Origin: Halictus rubicundus | Lineage: Eukaryota; Arthropoda; Insecta; Hymenoptera; Halictidae | Reading direction: 5' to 3' | Assembly (NCBI RefSeq): GCF_050948215.1 | Contig: NW_027488701.1 | Span: forward strand, 124,001-188,000 | DNA: 64,000 nt | Part shown: positions 50,110-61,600 of the stretch, piece after piece | Layout: each line of letters begins with the position of its first letter | How positions within the stretch are numbered: the stretch's first letter is position 1 | Position numbers and translations under genes: made by a program | Notes under the pieces: generated by a model | Told to the model about the DNA's origin: nothing | What the model saw: only the letters and a program-made list of their open reading frames with translations | Database searches by the model: none

Positions 50110-52640
50110 TCAATGTTTTTCAATGTCTTGCTTATTTCTAAGACCTAGTCTATGTCGTAAATACTCAAATCTCGGTTTTGGTAGTGCCTTTGTAAAAAGG
50201 TCTGCAAGTTGTTCTTTCGTACTTACATACATTACATCAATTTCACCTGTATCATACAAGTCTCGTATAAAATGGTATTTAACATCGATGTGTTTACTTC
50301 GCTGATGAAATATTGGATTTTTGATAAGTTTCAATGCGCTCGTATTGTCTATTTTTAAAACATAGTTTGCGTTTTCTATTTTACAATCGTTCAGTAATTT
50401 TTTAAGCCAGATTATTTCTTTCGCACCCAAGGCTGCACTGATATACTCAGCTTCTGTAGTTGATTGAGCTACACACTGTTGACGCTTGGTTTGCCATGTA
50501 ATGGCCGCATCCGCATACTTGCATACTATACCTGACGTCGATTTTCGAGTATCTCTATCGCCCGCATAATCAGCATCACTAAATGCTTCGAGATTACCTT
50601 CTCTAGTGTACAATAAGCCCATTTTTATGGTGCCTTTAAGGTAACGCAAAATTCTTTTGACTAATTGCCAATGATGTTCGCTCGGTTTTTCTAGATTTCT
50701 CGCTGCTATATTTATGGCAAAACTAATATCGGGTCTACTAGTGGTTTGCAAAAACATCAAACTACCTACTGCTTCTCTGTAAGGAGCTTTACAACAATTA
50801 TTGTTTATGATTTCGTTCCAGTTTGTCTCTATAGGTGTAGACACAGGATTTGCCTCGGTCAAATTAAATTTTTCTAATATACTTTCGATATATTTGCTCT
50901 GATGAATAAATATCTCTCCACTATTTAGTCTGTAAATTTCGATTCCAAGGAAATGTTTCACTTCTTTTGTACTTGTAATTTTGAATTCATTATGTAAATC
51001 ACTGAATAATTTGTCAATTAGAGATTCTTCCGTAGCTGCTACAAGACCATCATCTACATATACAGTTAAAAACATTAGTTTGTCGTTTTCTGTATAAATG
51101 TAAAAACACGGATCTGCTTTACTCTGTTTAAAATCTAACTCTGTAATATATTTTGTAAAACGTTCTGTCCAACATCTGGGAGATTGTTTAAGACCACATA
51201 AACTTTTTATTAATTTACATACCCGATTAGTACCGTCAGTAAAGCCTTCAGGTTGTTTCATGTAGATACTCTCTTTTAGTTTACCGTACAAAAATGCAGT
51301 TTTTATGTCGAACTGCCCAAGATACATATTATTTCGCGCAGCAGTGCTCAGCATTAATCGAATTGTATCAAAGCGTGTAACAGGACTAAAAGTTTCTGTA
51401 TAATCTATACCCTCCTTCTGTGAATATCCTTTTACAACAAGACGCGCTTTGTAACGTTCCGAATTATCCGAGTTAATCTTTTTAGTAAAAACCCATCTAC
51501 TGTTTATAACCCTTTGCTTTTCTGGTTTCTCTACTAGTTCCCATGTTCTATTTTCTTGTAATGAATTCATTTCGTCTATCATAGCTTCTTTCCAGAAATT
51601 TTTCTTTTGAGAGTTTATGGCTTCTTTAAAATCAGTTGGTATTTTATCTGCTAAATATGTGAGTGGACACCCATAATAATCAGGTCGTCCAATTGTTCGT
51701 CTATTACGCAATTGTCTTTCATCCTCATTAATTACAGTTGGCTGTTGTACCAACTCATCTTCGCTCTCTACATCCATAAATTCATCATCATCACTCTGTT
51801 CGCTAACACTCGCTTCCCTTTCAGTAACATTTATCGGCACATTCGTAACTTCTGGTGTTACTTGTTCGGGTTTAAATTTTACATCGCGACTTAAAATTAC
51901 ATCTCTCGCTTTTGGTACATAAACACGGTATCCTTTGCCTTCTTCTAGATATCCTACCAAATATCCCTTTTTCCCTTTCGGATCTAGCTTTCTTCTCTTC
52001 TCTTTAGGTATATGAACAAAGCACTCGGTACCAAAAATTTTAAGGTTCTTTATATCTGGCGATTTTTCGTACCATAATTCATACGGTGTTTTATGGCTTA
52101 CTTTCGTCGGACCCGTCTTATTAATAACGTATACTGCGGTATTCATGGCTTCGGCCCATAAAAACAAGGGTAAATTAGTTTTTGAATATAGCATCGAACG
52201 ACCGGCCTCTACTATGGTTCTATTTTCCCTTTCAGCGACACCGTTCTGTTCAGGAGTGTATGGAACATTTATTGTATTTTTAATTCCTTTATTACTCAAA
52301 AATTTCTCTATTTCTTTATTTTTAAATTCTCTACCTCCGTCGTTATGAAGTTCTTTAATGTTGCTACCAAATTGATTTTCAATTTCTGAACAAAAGGCTT
52401 TTAATTTATCGATTACTTCTGACTTGTGCCGTAAGAAGTAGATTTTCGTAAATTTTGAAAAATCATCCTTAAAAATAAGAAAATACTGTTTTTTCCCTAA
52501 TGACTCTACCTCCATAGGTCCACATACATCCGCATAAACGATTTCGCGTGGTTTAGTCGCGCGCTCAAGTTTATTGTGGAAACTCGACCGATGCTGTTTC
52601 CCGTACGCACAGCCTTCGCAGAAAAAAATCGTTGTATGCA
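50110..52640 (-). CDS. Copia pol: integrase, RT, RNase H
   Basis: About 840 codons without a stop. It begins in the integrase finger (FFCEGCAYGKQHRSSF), then the core ADVCGPMEV, HNDGGREF and NGVAERENRTIV (all three acidic residues). RT follows, with VKGYSQKEGIDYTETFSPV, FDIKTAFLYGKL, and the catalytic YVDDGLVAA. RNase H has EAFSDADYAGDRDTRKSTSG, STTEAEYISAALGAKE, HIDVKYHFIRD and EQLADLFTKALPKPR. It ends TAA near 50110. The order IN-RT-RH is diagnostic of copia. It continues from gag-protease after a 1-nt shift in a T7 run at about 52633-52639. Confidence 0.95.
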
Positions 52641-54043
52641 ACATTTAAATTTAAATTCTTTAGGAATTCTCTTACGTGTCTAACGTTTTGATGACAAAGC
52701 CTCTCATGCCATACTTGCAGCGTGTCCGATTTTGACTCTATTTTGTTTCCTAAATTACAAACTAGCGGTACTACAATGCGCATATCTAGTTTATACAGAT
52801 TTCCCATATCTGACCCTTTCGCGATTATTTCCCCATTTTTTACAAACATGCATTCTTTTCCTAGTTTCGAAATACTAAAATCTATTCCCTTTTTTGCAAC
52901 AAATTTAACCGAGAATAAGTTTCTTCTCATTTCCGGTACGTACAAAACACCGTGCATTGTTGCTGGTAGCCATTTGCCGTTAACAAAAGTCTCTATTTCT
53001 ACCTTTCCTCTTCCGCACGCATACATAAATTTTCCGTTGCCAATTTCGATCTTTACCTTTTCGTCGTATTTCTCGAGGACACTGAACCATTCTTGTCGAC
53101 CTGTCATGTGCTCTGATGCTCCTGAGTCGATGATCCATATATCGTCGTTCTCCGCTGACGTTGTACTACTTCCTAGTAGGCCTAGTTTGTGTGTTGTCTC
53201 GTTATCTCCATGTAGATCTTGATTTTTAGATTTCCAATTCCCTTTGTTATTGTCCTTCCGATTATTTTGGAAACAATTTTTGCTCGTGTGGCCTTTCCTT
53301 TTACATATGAAACATCTAAAGCAATCTTTCTTTAAATGTCCGGGTTTTCCACAGTTAAAACAGCTTGTCGATTTCTTTGGATCTCCTTTGTAGTTATTAC
53401 CCCTTGTTACCAGTGCTACTGACGTATCTTGATGCTCTTCGTATTCATCCCATCTAGACTCTTCCGTTATTAGTCTAGTAGTAAGGCTGTCCAAAGTTTT
53501 CTTTTTCTCGTCCACAGAATCCCACGCACTATGGAAATGATTGAATTTTCTTGGTAGTGTCGTTAAGATTCGAGTGATTAGCATTTTTTCTCCAACGTCA
53601 CCTCCAAGGGCTTTCATTTTCGCTGCTAACTGCTCCAATTTTGATAAGTTCTGAGCTACACTTTCAGATTCTTCCCACTTAAAGTTAAAGAACTGCTTCT
53701 GAACCATGCCTAAATTTTCGTCTGACTTCATGTCGTATACTGCATTCAATTTCTTCCACATTTCATACGCTGTTGTGCAACTTAGAAGTAAATCTAGTGG
53801 CTTCTTTTCTACTGCTGTGACAATCAATCTTCTTGCAGTTTTATCTGCCTTCTGGAATCGTTTGTTGTCAGCATCTGAATTTGCTGCTAGATGAATCAAC
53901 GTACCGTCACACACGGCGATTACGTCGTCATCTTCCTCCAAAAGTGTACGCATAACAAAACGCCACTGGAGCCAGTTGTCTTTACCACGCAACTTCTCGA
54001 TTTTCACACTTTTTGATTCCATATTTTCTATATTGTTCGTCAC
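52571..54043 (-). CDS. Copia gag, protease and integrase start
   Basis: 490 codons from MTNNIENMESKSVKIEKLRG. The gag N-terminus is DNWLQWRFVMRTLL, then the UBN2-type domain, and two zinc knuckles (CFNCGKPGHLKKDC and CFICKRKGHTSKNC) near residues 230-260. Protease has WIIDSGASEHMTG near 305. The integrase finger starts VWHERLCHQNVRHV near 450. After NVAYNDFF the frame goes off into about 17 unrelated residues because of the extra T. Gag-pol is normally one frame in copia, with gag made separately by splicing; no splice signals were assessed. Confidence 0.93.
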   Translation of the reverse strand: MTNNIENMESKSVKIEKLRGKDNWLQWRFVMRTLLEEDDDVIAVCDGTLIHLAANSDADNKRFQKADKTARRLIVTAVEKKPLDLLLSCTTAYEMWKKLNAVYDMKSDENLGMVQKQFFNFKWEESESVAQNLSKLEQLAAKMKALGGDVGEKMLITRILTTLPRKFNHFHSAWDSVDEKKKTLDSLTTRLITEESRWDEYEEHQDTSVALVTRGNNYKGDPKKSTSCFNCGKPGHLKKDCFRCFICKRKGHTSKNCFQNNRKDNNKGNWKSKNQDLHGDNETTHKLGLLGSSTTSAENDDIWIIDSGASEHMTGRQEWFSVLEKYDEKVKIEIGNGKFMYACGRGKVEIETFVNGKWLPATMHGVLYVPEMRRNLFSVKFVAKKGIDFSISKLGKECMFVKNGEIIAKGSDMGNLYKLDMRIVVPLVCNLGNKIESKSDTLQVWHERLCHQNVRHVREFLKNLNLNVAYNDFFLRRLCVRETASVEFPQ

Positions 54044-54105
54044 ACTACTTTTTATTTACTTTACGTTGCACTATATCACTTATTTCACGTTTCTATCAGA
54101 CACTT

Positions 54106-54126
54106 CGCGGATCTGGGCCCATAACC
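54106..54126 (-). promoter_or_regulatory. Primer-binding site, initiator tRNA-Met internal type
   Basis: GGTTATGGGCCCAGATCCGC follows the 5' LTR. GGTTATGGGCCCAG matches the half-tRNA-iMet primer site known from Drosophila copia. Confidence 0.85.
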
Positions 54127-54439
54127 TGTTAAAGGATTGGTTTGAATAGAAAGAGACGCGTGGAGATGTGTAACAGAAAAAGATTGAATGGATATATTTA
54201 GAAAAAGAATTACAGTATTCGGTCTGCTTAAACCATGTCCGCACGGTTCAGTTCCTTTGCTGAGACTGACTGCCTTGGTGTCCTAGCGTTTTCACCAGTC
54301 TAGGCTTTTTACCTGCTTGTCATAAAAACCTTGTCCTTGGGTATTTCCCAAGTCCTGCCATCCTGACCATTTGGACATAGCAAAACTTTCCTTTTTGCCA
54401 GATGGCGAGTTTTCTTAAAAAGTAAGAATTACTTTAACA
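54127..54439 (-). repeat. 5' LTR of the young copia element
   Basis: 313 bp; one difference from 49769-50081; followed by target copy ATCCA. Confidence 0.96.
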
Positions 54440-54444
54440 ATCCA

Positions 54445-55720
54445 CGCTCGGCGACCGAACCAGCGAAATGACACCAAACGCGATATAATTACGATTACAA
54501 TTACTCGTGTAATAAACGATTCAAGTCTCAGGCGTGAAAAGGTCGACGAATGTAAACAAAGGAGAAGCAAAGTGTCGAAGCGTCGAACATCAGTCCCTTT
54601 TTGTCTTTAAATCGCTATCCCTCTCTACGTTCGGGACATTACATAGAATGTAGCACTTCTACTAGAACTGTCGCTCGGCAGACCCGACAATATGTCTGTT
54701 ATGGAGATACCCCTGTAGTTTACAAAGACTGAAGTGGTTTCGGTAACGATCTCCGCTAACGTTCAGCCCGTGATTCCACCCAGAGTACCCCAACAAGCTC
54801 CGGTACCGTCGAGGGAAAGTCGACACGACGCGACACGACGCCTCACGTTACAATTCGTTCAACTTTTCCTCGTTCTACTGACAAAACAAAAGACACTCAT
54901 TCGATTTCAGCCAACCATTCGTCTTTCTTCTTGTTTCATGCTCGAACCGGGAGCCCCATTGAACAACCTGTTGGCCCACGGAATCTCGCTTCAAGCATGA
55001 TCCGAATAGCCTCGAGATCCAGTTTGATTGATATTGATCCTCCCGTATCACTGTTTTACTCTATATTTGTTCAAGATCGATTTCATTAGATCAGTTTCTT
55101 ATTAGTTCATGGTATGTCAATATGTTCCATGGAGCAACAGTGCTTTATGTAAGGTAATTAACAAGAGAACCGTTCTAGATTGTAGATGTATAAATAGTAG
55201 ACGGTGGGCTTTATAAATTTATGATAAACATGAAGAGGTGAAGTTGAAAACAAGATTATAATTTCAATAATTGTAGGATTAAGAATAAAAAGTGACTGAT
55301 GTGTGTTGCCTTATAAAAATTACAAGAGTGAATTTATTTAGGCGTTGGATAACTTGAAGTATACGCTTCGTTTCTGTGGCTACAGTAGCAGAACGATTCG
55401 TATTCCTTTATTTTTATTTTTAAACGTGGTGGCAACCACCCCTGAGATAGGACAGTACATTGCACCCCCCGGTCCCAATGGCGGTGGTGGGGTTTATAAC
55501 TTCGCCCACCCTGCAGTGGGGACCGACCAGCACTGTTGTGACGTTCCACAGCGCAGCAGCTTGCCATCTCGTTCAGAGGGAGTCCCGCTCTCTCTCCCTC
55601 TACGACGCCTTCTTCTGCGACATTACTGTGTCGCACGAGGAGAACGCTTGCTACGGGGAAAACGTACTGTAATGAAGTGGGTGCGCCTCACGATCGCGTT
55701 CCGTAGATACTCGGTCGGAT
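54445..55720 (+). repeat. Right arm segments Y' and X' of the inverted duplication
   Basis: 54475-54535 resembles part of the hairpin-forming repeat (GATATAAT and TGTAATAAACGAT blocks). 54880-55700 is the reverse complement of 34970-35980. The (GA)-run and several indels differ between arms. Confidence 0.75.
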
Positions 55721-55725
55721 AGGCG

Positions 55726-56960
55726 TTAGAATTAAACAAAGCGTTTAGTTTCTTCGACTAACACAAGAACTCTGACACTTTATTGTAGTTTTACAGGCTT
55801 AAATACTATTTCCTATCGGTACGAATGCGTTGGATTTTGGGGGTGGGTGGATACAGTTATCAGATATTATCTACTAAGGGGCGATCGGTGGCTGCTTGTT
55901 CGGTACATAAAGTCTCATCGGTTCAAAGGTGTGCTAATTGTAAGTCATTCTAGACGTTACACGTTTCGTATTCCTGAGCCTACGCCAAGTCAACGGAAAC
56001 ATAATGAATTACTTTAAAATAATTAATAATCAATTTCTAAATAGTAAACTTCGCGCGATGTGAAGGTCAACCCGGTTTCTTTGTCGCTGATATTTAGGGG
56101 TGTCTGTCGAAAATTCTCTTTCGCGTGGCTATGTCCTTCATACTTTACTGTCAAGGTTTGAGACGGTTGAATGTCATTATATGTTCCTGCAGTGTTCTTG
56201 TTTCTTTTCGTGCTGGATTCATTCAACTGAAAAATTGACTGGACTAACCACAAAAACATAAAAAGCTTCGCTGATAAAGTCTTCAATAGTATAAGATTTA
56301 TTTTATCCGCAACATTATCAATTTACTAATATAACATATAAATAAAAATGTACTTTATGTCTATTCTCTGTCTATGTCTTCTGCATAATTAGTATTCACC
56401 GGTTAAACTACCTCGTAACGTAACTTTTAACACAGTACAACGATTTCCAAACTGTTCCTAACATATACTCTGAATTTCTGGCACGTTCAATGTTTGTTAC
56501 GTTGTTTCGTAGAACAATAGCTTGAAATCGCTACAGTGGCGCGAAAACGATGGTTAATTTCTCGCTAGTACATGTGCGGAAATTCGGATATGCTCAAAGA
56601 CAATTTTAACAAAATTTAACATTTAGCATCCTGTTGCTCTGAAATAACGATTAACTCCACTAAAATCAGTACTCGACATGCTACAAAACTATTTACATGA
56701 AACTCTATATCACTTAATGCAGAATAAATATTTGCTAGGGTAGACGACATGTTCGATTATGCTTGACGCACTAAATTTAATGTTTTCAGATAGAAACAAA
56801 TTATGAAAATTTATTCCTTTTATCCGTTAACTGGAAACGAATCGAAGGTTCGAAGTTTCGAAGTGTCGAACCTTCGATTTTCATCACCTTCGAAGGTCCC
56901 TTCGCTCCTTCGAATCCTTCGAAGCTTCGAAGTGTCGAAGCTTCGGGAAAGTAACAGCCC
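55726..56960. other. Intergenic sequence with a TTCGAAG-rich cluster
   Basis: No gene or TE end recognised. 56835-56945 contains many overlapping TTCGAAG and CTTCGAA motifs in both orientations, giving a dense set of short palindromes. Confidence 0.55.
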
Positions 56961-56964
56961 TATT

Positions 56965-57665
56965 CGATGCGAGGAATAGTAAATAATTCATAATTGACAT
57001 CGATCGAGTATTCGTTTACTTTTTCTGTAAAAATCAACTGACTTTAAGGAAATTGATTTTGAAAGTGCCCGAATATGACTGTAAGTCGTTGTAGTTATTT
57101 AAAATCGGAAAAATTGTATATTTTTCGGTTCAGTTGTAGTTAATCAATCAACGAAAAATAAGCAGAAATGGATGATAAAACTGGATACAGTGCGTTCGGA
57201 AACGTTGCAGCTTCATGTAATAACCCCTGCAACGTTCGTTTCACAGAGAGATCTGTTAGCCCAGGCAATATTATCCGACCGTAAACATCCAAATATAAAT
57301 ACCAGCTTTGCATGTTCGTGGTTTTGCTAACCATCAAAGGGCTTTTGCACCGTTATCCGGACAATGAAATTTCTCTCTGGGTACGTAGAACTGTAACCAC
57401 GGTCATTGCTTTTATGCTTCCCCGGTTGATGCATTGTTCGCAAACTATTCCATCAATCCTCAACTCGATGGATATTATTGCAGAAGTGCGGTAAGATTGC
57501 AGTAGAACCTTTGCCTTTCAAAGGCACAGAAACAATGTTATCAGTTGTTATTTCAAACAAAACGCATTTCAGCCTGTAATGAAAATGTAAAAAAACAATA
57601 GAATGGAAGAATAAACTTCGTTTCGGAGGAAGGGTGCACGTGTCTGTCCCGCATCAGCGAGCACA
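56965..57665 (+). repeat. Right arm, outer part
   Basis: Matches the reverse complements of 34325-34440 and 33000-33550. In this arm the two stretches are about 70 bp apart, as expected if the mariner derivative at 33574-34222 was inserted into the left arm only. Confidence 0.8.
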
Positions 57666-58248
57666 TTATTATCACGTTTGTCAATACTGCGGAAGGGAAG
57701 CGCCGCGGCCGGATTACGAGCACTTTGCGTACACCGTGCACACGAGTAATTTTATGGAAATCTCATTGTTTCATTTGTTTCGTACCGGGGACATTTGCAA
57801 AGAGAACAAAAGCGCGCGCACAGCTGCGAGCACGTATATTTTAATTCTTGAAGTGATAACGGTCGGTTAATTAAAAACCTGGCACGCATCGGGCTCCGCT
57901 TAATTGATCATTTGCCGTATGATTCCCCTTCCGCAAACAATCGAGAAATCGATTCGACTATTCATCGAAGCGGTGGAACGGGACGATGTGCGTCATCCGA
58001 TCTAGGAGCTAAGGGTAGTCTCGTGACTTTTGCGGAGTCAGAAAACTCGGAGCCAGGAAAAACGATTTTTCGCCTATTCTTGTCGGTAACGTGGTCGCTC
58101 TATCTTATCGCGAATCTACGGAGTCTTAACCTCGGATCCACCTCCATAATCCGCAAATTGTCCTAAGAAGTGCACCGTTTTGCTAGCTTTTGCTACGGTC
58201 AACTAATCCTTTTCGGAGAAAGGAAGATTTTCATTCTATTCACTTTAA

Positions 58249-59401
58249 CCCTTTGCGGACGGGGGCGCTCGACGGGCGAGCGTCGCTGTGGACGATAGGT
58301 ATTGGAGCGCGCAGTAAATAAAGTGTTCAGGTCGCACGTTTGTGTTATAAAATCTAAAGCTTTATTCAAATAGCATTTTTATAAAATCACAAAGAAACAA
58401 ATTTAGTCGTCTTTACATAGGCGATGTTTTATATTCGTGCTTTGTGTGATATAGTTCGAAACAATCACCTATGTGCAAGGCCGGCTTAGCCGAACAAGTA
58501 GCACAATAGTACCTCGACTCTCTCCTTCCGTGTTTTATTTTTCGATTAGAGCAGACGACGCAATCGTTACTTCTTCCTGTCTCATCTCGCCTAATAATAT
58601 GTAGAAGGCCGTTGAGCCTTTCTGCTGTTCCAGAAGTCGCAGGAGCCTTGGGATTAGCGTCTCAAAAATCGCCAATCAATTGACCTACCAAGTGACGTAC
58701 AAATTGTAAATGGGATAACTTTTTTTATGTTGTATGTCTTGTGATGTTCTTCATGTAATAGATAGGAATTTATCACTGAAACTTCCAATCCCCAAAAAAA
58801 TAATTTTCGCCACCATTTTTGAGACTTTCTCATGAAACAGTACGTGCCTGTGTACTGATCTGCTTTATCTACCCCACCCATATATTTATTATAATTTATA
58901 ACCACGTCTGGCTTCAGATGTTATAAGATGTAAAATATGTGAAAAAATATGTGAAAATGTATAAAATGTATGAAAACTTTGCTGGTTTCTCTGGTAGTGA
59001 CACTGAAAGACTGACGCGGCAGACTGAATTCGTTCTGAACCTACCATGGTCTCGCATCGTAAGTTTACACTATACGGAAGATAAGATCTTATCAATACAA
59101 AGACTATATAGTAAAAAAAAAAAATATGGTGGTGTGGTGGTTAAAAATATGTGGTGCTATTTGAAAATCATCGATGACCTTCAAAAGACCTTGAAAACGA
59201 CTACAATAGGAACATTTTTTTATATCACCATATTTGCCCCCTTTAACAGTACAACTTTTCTCTCTAACATTTTCTTCTATCTCTAATCCTAACGGAGCTA
59301 TTTAGGTGGCCTGTTTGTCGTGAACCACCCGGTATGCCGACACTCGTCCGCAACGGTAAAAAGACTTGGGCGGCTATTTGCCGACACTCGTTCGCAAAGG
59401 G
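58249..59401 (-). mobile_element. piggyBac-type relic
   Basis: 1153 bp flanked by TTAA (58245-58248, 59402-59405). Ends read CCCTTTGCGGACGGGGG and CCCTTTGCGAACGAGTG. It contains one transposase fragment on the minus strand; the rest of the gene is deleted. The empty site survives at about 37872-37876. Confidence 0.92.
58654..58905 (-). pseudogene. piggyBac transposase, C-terminal catalytic fragment
   Basis: 84 codons: NYNKYMGGVDKADQYTGTY carries the last conserved Asp residues of the piggyBac DDE core. It is followed by RKSQKWWRKLFFWGLEVSVINSY, the standard motif after it. N-terminal and first catalytic parts are missing, and the C-terminal Cys-rich domain is only partly suggested by the Cys-rich stretch at about 58480-58600 in another frame. 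Non-functional. Confidence 0.88.
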
Positions 59402-59575
59402 TTAATCTTCGACCGTGGCAAGGTCTGCCTGTCGGGGGAACGTAATCCCGGTGAACACATTAAATACAACGAAGAGTTTAATTCATACGACCGTGAGCCA
59501 GGTGCGGCAGAAAATCCGGCTAACATTTTTTGCTGGCAGAACTGCAATATTTGTAAGAGCAAGAGTGCTGCTCTT

Positions 59576-60940
59576 CGTTTGTTCAGTGGTGCTGTTCAGT
59601 TCACTTGAATCTCAAATTATTAATTCGAGCAGAACAAATTTTAAAACAGACGCTAAGAGCGCACAAGGTCTCACACTGACATGGAATATTTTTCACCAAT
59701 GGACGCCATGATAACCAGTTGCGTAGCAATGTACACACAGTTCGAACGTGAATATCGTAAAAATAAACACTGGAGAAGAGCCAGGTACCTTTTAACCCTT
59801 TGCATACGAAGCCATTTTAACTGCAAAACGAAAAATTTCTTCTAGAATATTTCCCTTCTATATATATTTTTTCATGCTATACATACGAAAATGGTAGAAT
59901 TTACTGGTGCAATACTGAAATGTTTAGTAAGGCTATAGCCGGTTTTGGGGGTCAAATGTGCCCTGGAAGGGATTTTATTCCAATTTGCGCCATTCGATAG
60001 CCTACCAAAAAAGATACCTTTCAGCCAAGTTTTAGTCCTATAGCACATCTGTAAAGGTAGTTATAGAGGAAAAACGAAAATCCAGTTTTTGGCCCATTTT
60101 CCCCATTTAAAATTCTGAAAAAAATCTGACACGTTTCGGACACCAAACCACATACTTCGAGTCGTTTTCAGATTTTTCGGTTGCAAACTCTGGCTGTAAA
60201 AATCGAAAAAATGCAGATTTCATATGGAAATCGAAGAGACACTAGAACAGAATTAATTTAACAATGAGATATTGCCCTAAGCATTATGCTCAATTTTTTT
60301 CAAATTCCTGCGATTGGTGCGTCATAGTAGGAAAAAATAAAAACCACTTTTTTCGGCGTTTTTTCCGTTAAAAACTAAGTTATGATTATCGTAAAAATAT
60401 ATTATGTAATATTAAACATCTCTAAGTTCAGGGAAACATCGTCCAGACTTTAAAAATTGCGTAATACAAAAAACAACAATTATACTACGCAGGATATATC
60501 CCAATATTTCGAAGGTATTTTCAACGGCGCCGGTTGGTGCAGTAGCTGTGGACCAGGTTCGGATCTCGCCCGGGTCCAATTTTTTTTTTCTTTAATTAGA
60601 TGTTTTTTCGATTTCTAACCGTATGATTGTTGTTACGCTGTTGTAAAAACATTTTTTAACTATGTTTAAACTATTTTTTAATAATTTTCCGGAAAAATAT
60701 TTTTGGAGTACTTTCGGCCTTTAGTCATCTACGGGCTGTATTACTTATCTCCTTAACATTTTTTTTACATGGATTAAGTGCATCGACTTGTCTATTAAAT
60801 CTTTTATCTTTAGTCGGCACATTACTTATTGTTAATAATAAATCTAGTGTTATATTGGGGTCGGGAGGTATTGTTGTATATGTTTCTGTCAAGTAAAAAT
60901 ATTAGGGATATTATGAAAACGAGGTTTATGCTTCAAAATT
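59576..60940. other. AT-rich intergenic sequence; single piggyBac-like end at 59796
   Basis: TTAA followed by CCCTTTGCATACGAAGCC (59792-59813) looks like another piggyBac-type terminus, but no second end is seen. A tRNA-box-like stretch at 60528-60580 is judged too compressed to be a tRNA. No gene recognised. Confidence 0.5.
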
Positions 60941-60988
60941 TGCCCACGTCCCCCCCTTTTTTTCCGTAGGGAAAATGACGTTACGCAT

Positions 60989-61173
60989 ACCCCGACCCCC
61001 TGGGGGGAGTCGGGGTTATGTGGGACTACCCCTTGGGGAAAGATCCCCAAGGGGCTACCCACTACAGAACCCACGCCCACCTAAGCTAAATGGAAGGTGC
61101 CTGGATCACGCGTGTACTCAACAGGACACCTCCCAGCTATCATCATACCCCGGGGGAGGTTTTAACCTCCCCC
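60989..61173 (-). other. Three GC-rich hairpins in the LINE 3' UTR
   Basis: 61152-61173 is a perfect 22-nt palindrome (GGGGGAGGTT with its complement). 61029-61039 CCCCTTGGGGA pairs perfectly with 61044-61054 across a 4-nt loop. 60989-60996 ACCCCGAC pairs with GTCGGGGT at 61009-61016. LINE 3' UTR structures can be recognised by the element's own RT; that role is inferred. Confidence 0.65.
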
Positions 61174-61178
61174 ACTGC

Positions 61179-61595
61179 CTACGCTATAAGACCCCGGGCG
61201 GAGGGGCCCACCCGGTGTTCCCATCCCTGGAGCCTTCGGATTGAGCTTCCCGAGGCGGCTGCCGTCCTCTCCAGTCGAGGGGCGAGGAGCCCGAAGTGTC
61301 CTTCGAATCGCCAGCGGCCGTCTATGACCAGGACCAGGTACCTCATCCTGGGCCCGATCTCGACGGAGGTTTTAGCGACGCGAATCCGGAGGTCTTGACC
61401 ACGGGGTAGCCGCCACGGCCGAGGCGATCCATACCACCAGATCGCCTCGGTCTTTGCGGCGGCCACGGTCAGCCCCATCCTCCGAATTCGCCCGACCATG
61501 CAGTCCAGGACGGCCTCACCGTGGTGCCTGGTCCTCCTCCAGTCCTCCCCCACGGCATAAATCAGGGTGTCATCTGCATAGCAGATTTCGGGCAT
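61179..61595 (-). pseudogene. Non-LTR RT, palm end and thumb
   Basis: About 138 codons. CYADDTLIYAVGEDW contains the catalytic YADD. IRRMGLTVAAAKTEAIWWYG is the classic post-catalytic motif of R1/Jockey-group RTs (motif D/E region). RYLVLVIDGRWRFEGHF leads into the thumb. Homology fades after LERTAAASG, probably by frameshift, and the rest of ORF2 and the zinc knuckle are deleted before the 3' UTR. Fingers and endonuclease are absent. Confidence 0.85.
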
Positions 61596-61600
61596 TCGGC

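Larger units (their letters stand above)
49769..54439 (-). mobile_element. Ty1/copia element, complete and very young
   Basis: 4671 bp on the minus strand. LTRs of 313 bp (49769-50081, 54127-54439) differ at a single base (gttttG/Caccag), and a perfect 5-bp target duplication ATCCA flanks them (49764-49768, 54440-54444). PBS, gag-protease-integrase-RT-RNase H and the purine tract are all present in copia order. The only lesion seen is one extra base in a 7-T run between the two long frames. It splits the right arm of the older inverted duplication. Confidence 0.96.
57880..59575 (+). repeat. Second copy of segment V, split by a piggyBac relic
   Basis: 57880-58248 and 59402-59570 match 37610-38050 in the same orientation. 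The sequence TTTAATCTTCGAC is intact in the 37.9-kb copy, whereas here TTAA is duplicated around the insert at 58249-59401. Confidence 0.8.
60945..61600 (-). mobile_element. LINE 3' fragment with structured 3' UTR
   Basis: The reverse transcriptase thumb region (61595-61179) is followed in coding sense by a GC-rich 3' UTR with three strong hairpins (60989-61173) and ends near a C/T-rich stretch at 60945. R1-like or related clade by motif; 5' part missing. Confidence 0.75.

Noticed and set aside
60528..60590. tRNA-like boxes followed by a T-run
   Set aside because: A-box and B-box-like motifs are only about 12 nt apart, too close for a tRNA or an active pol III promoter, and the B box has an extra base.
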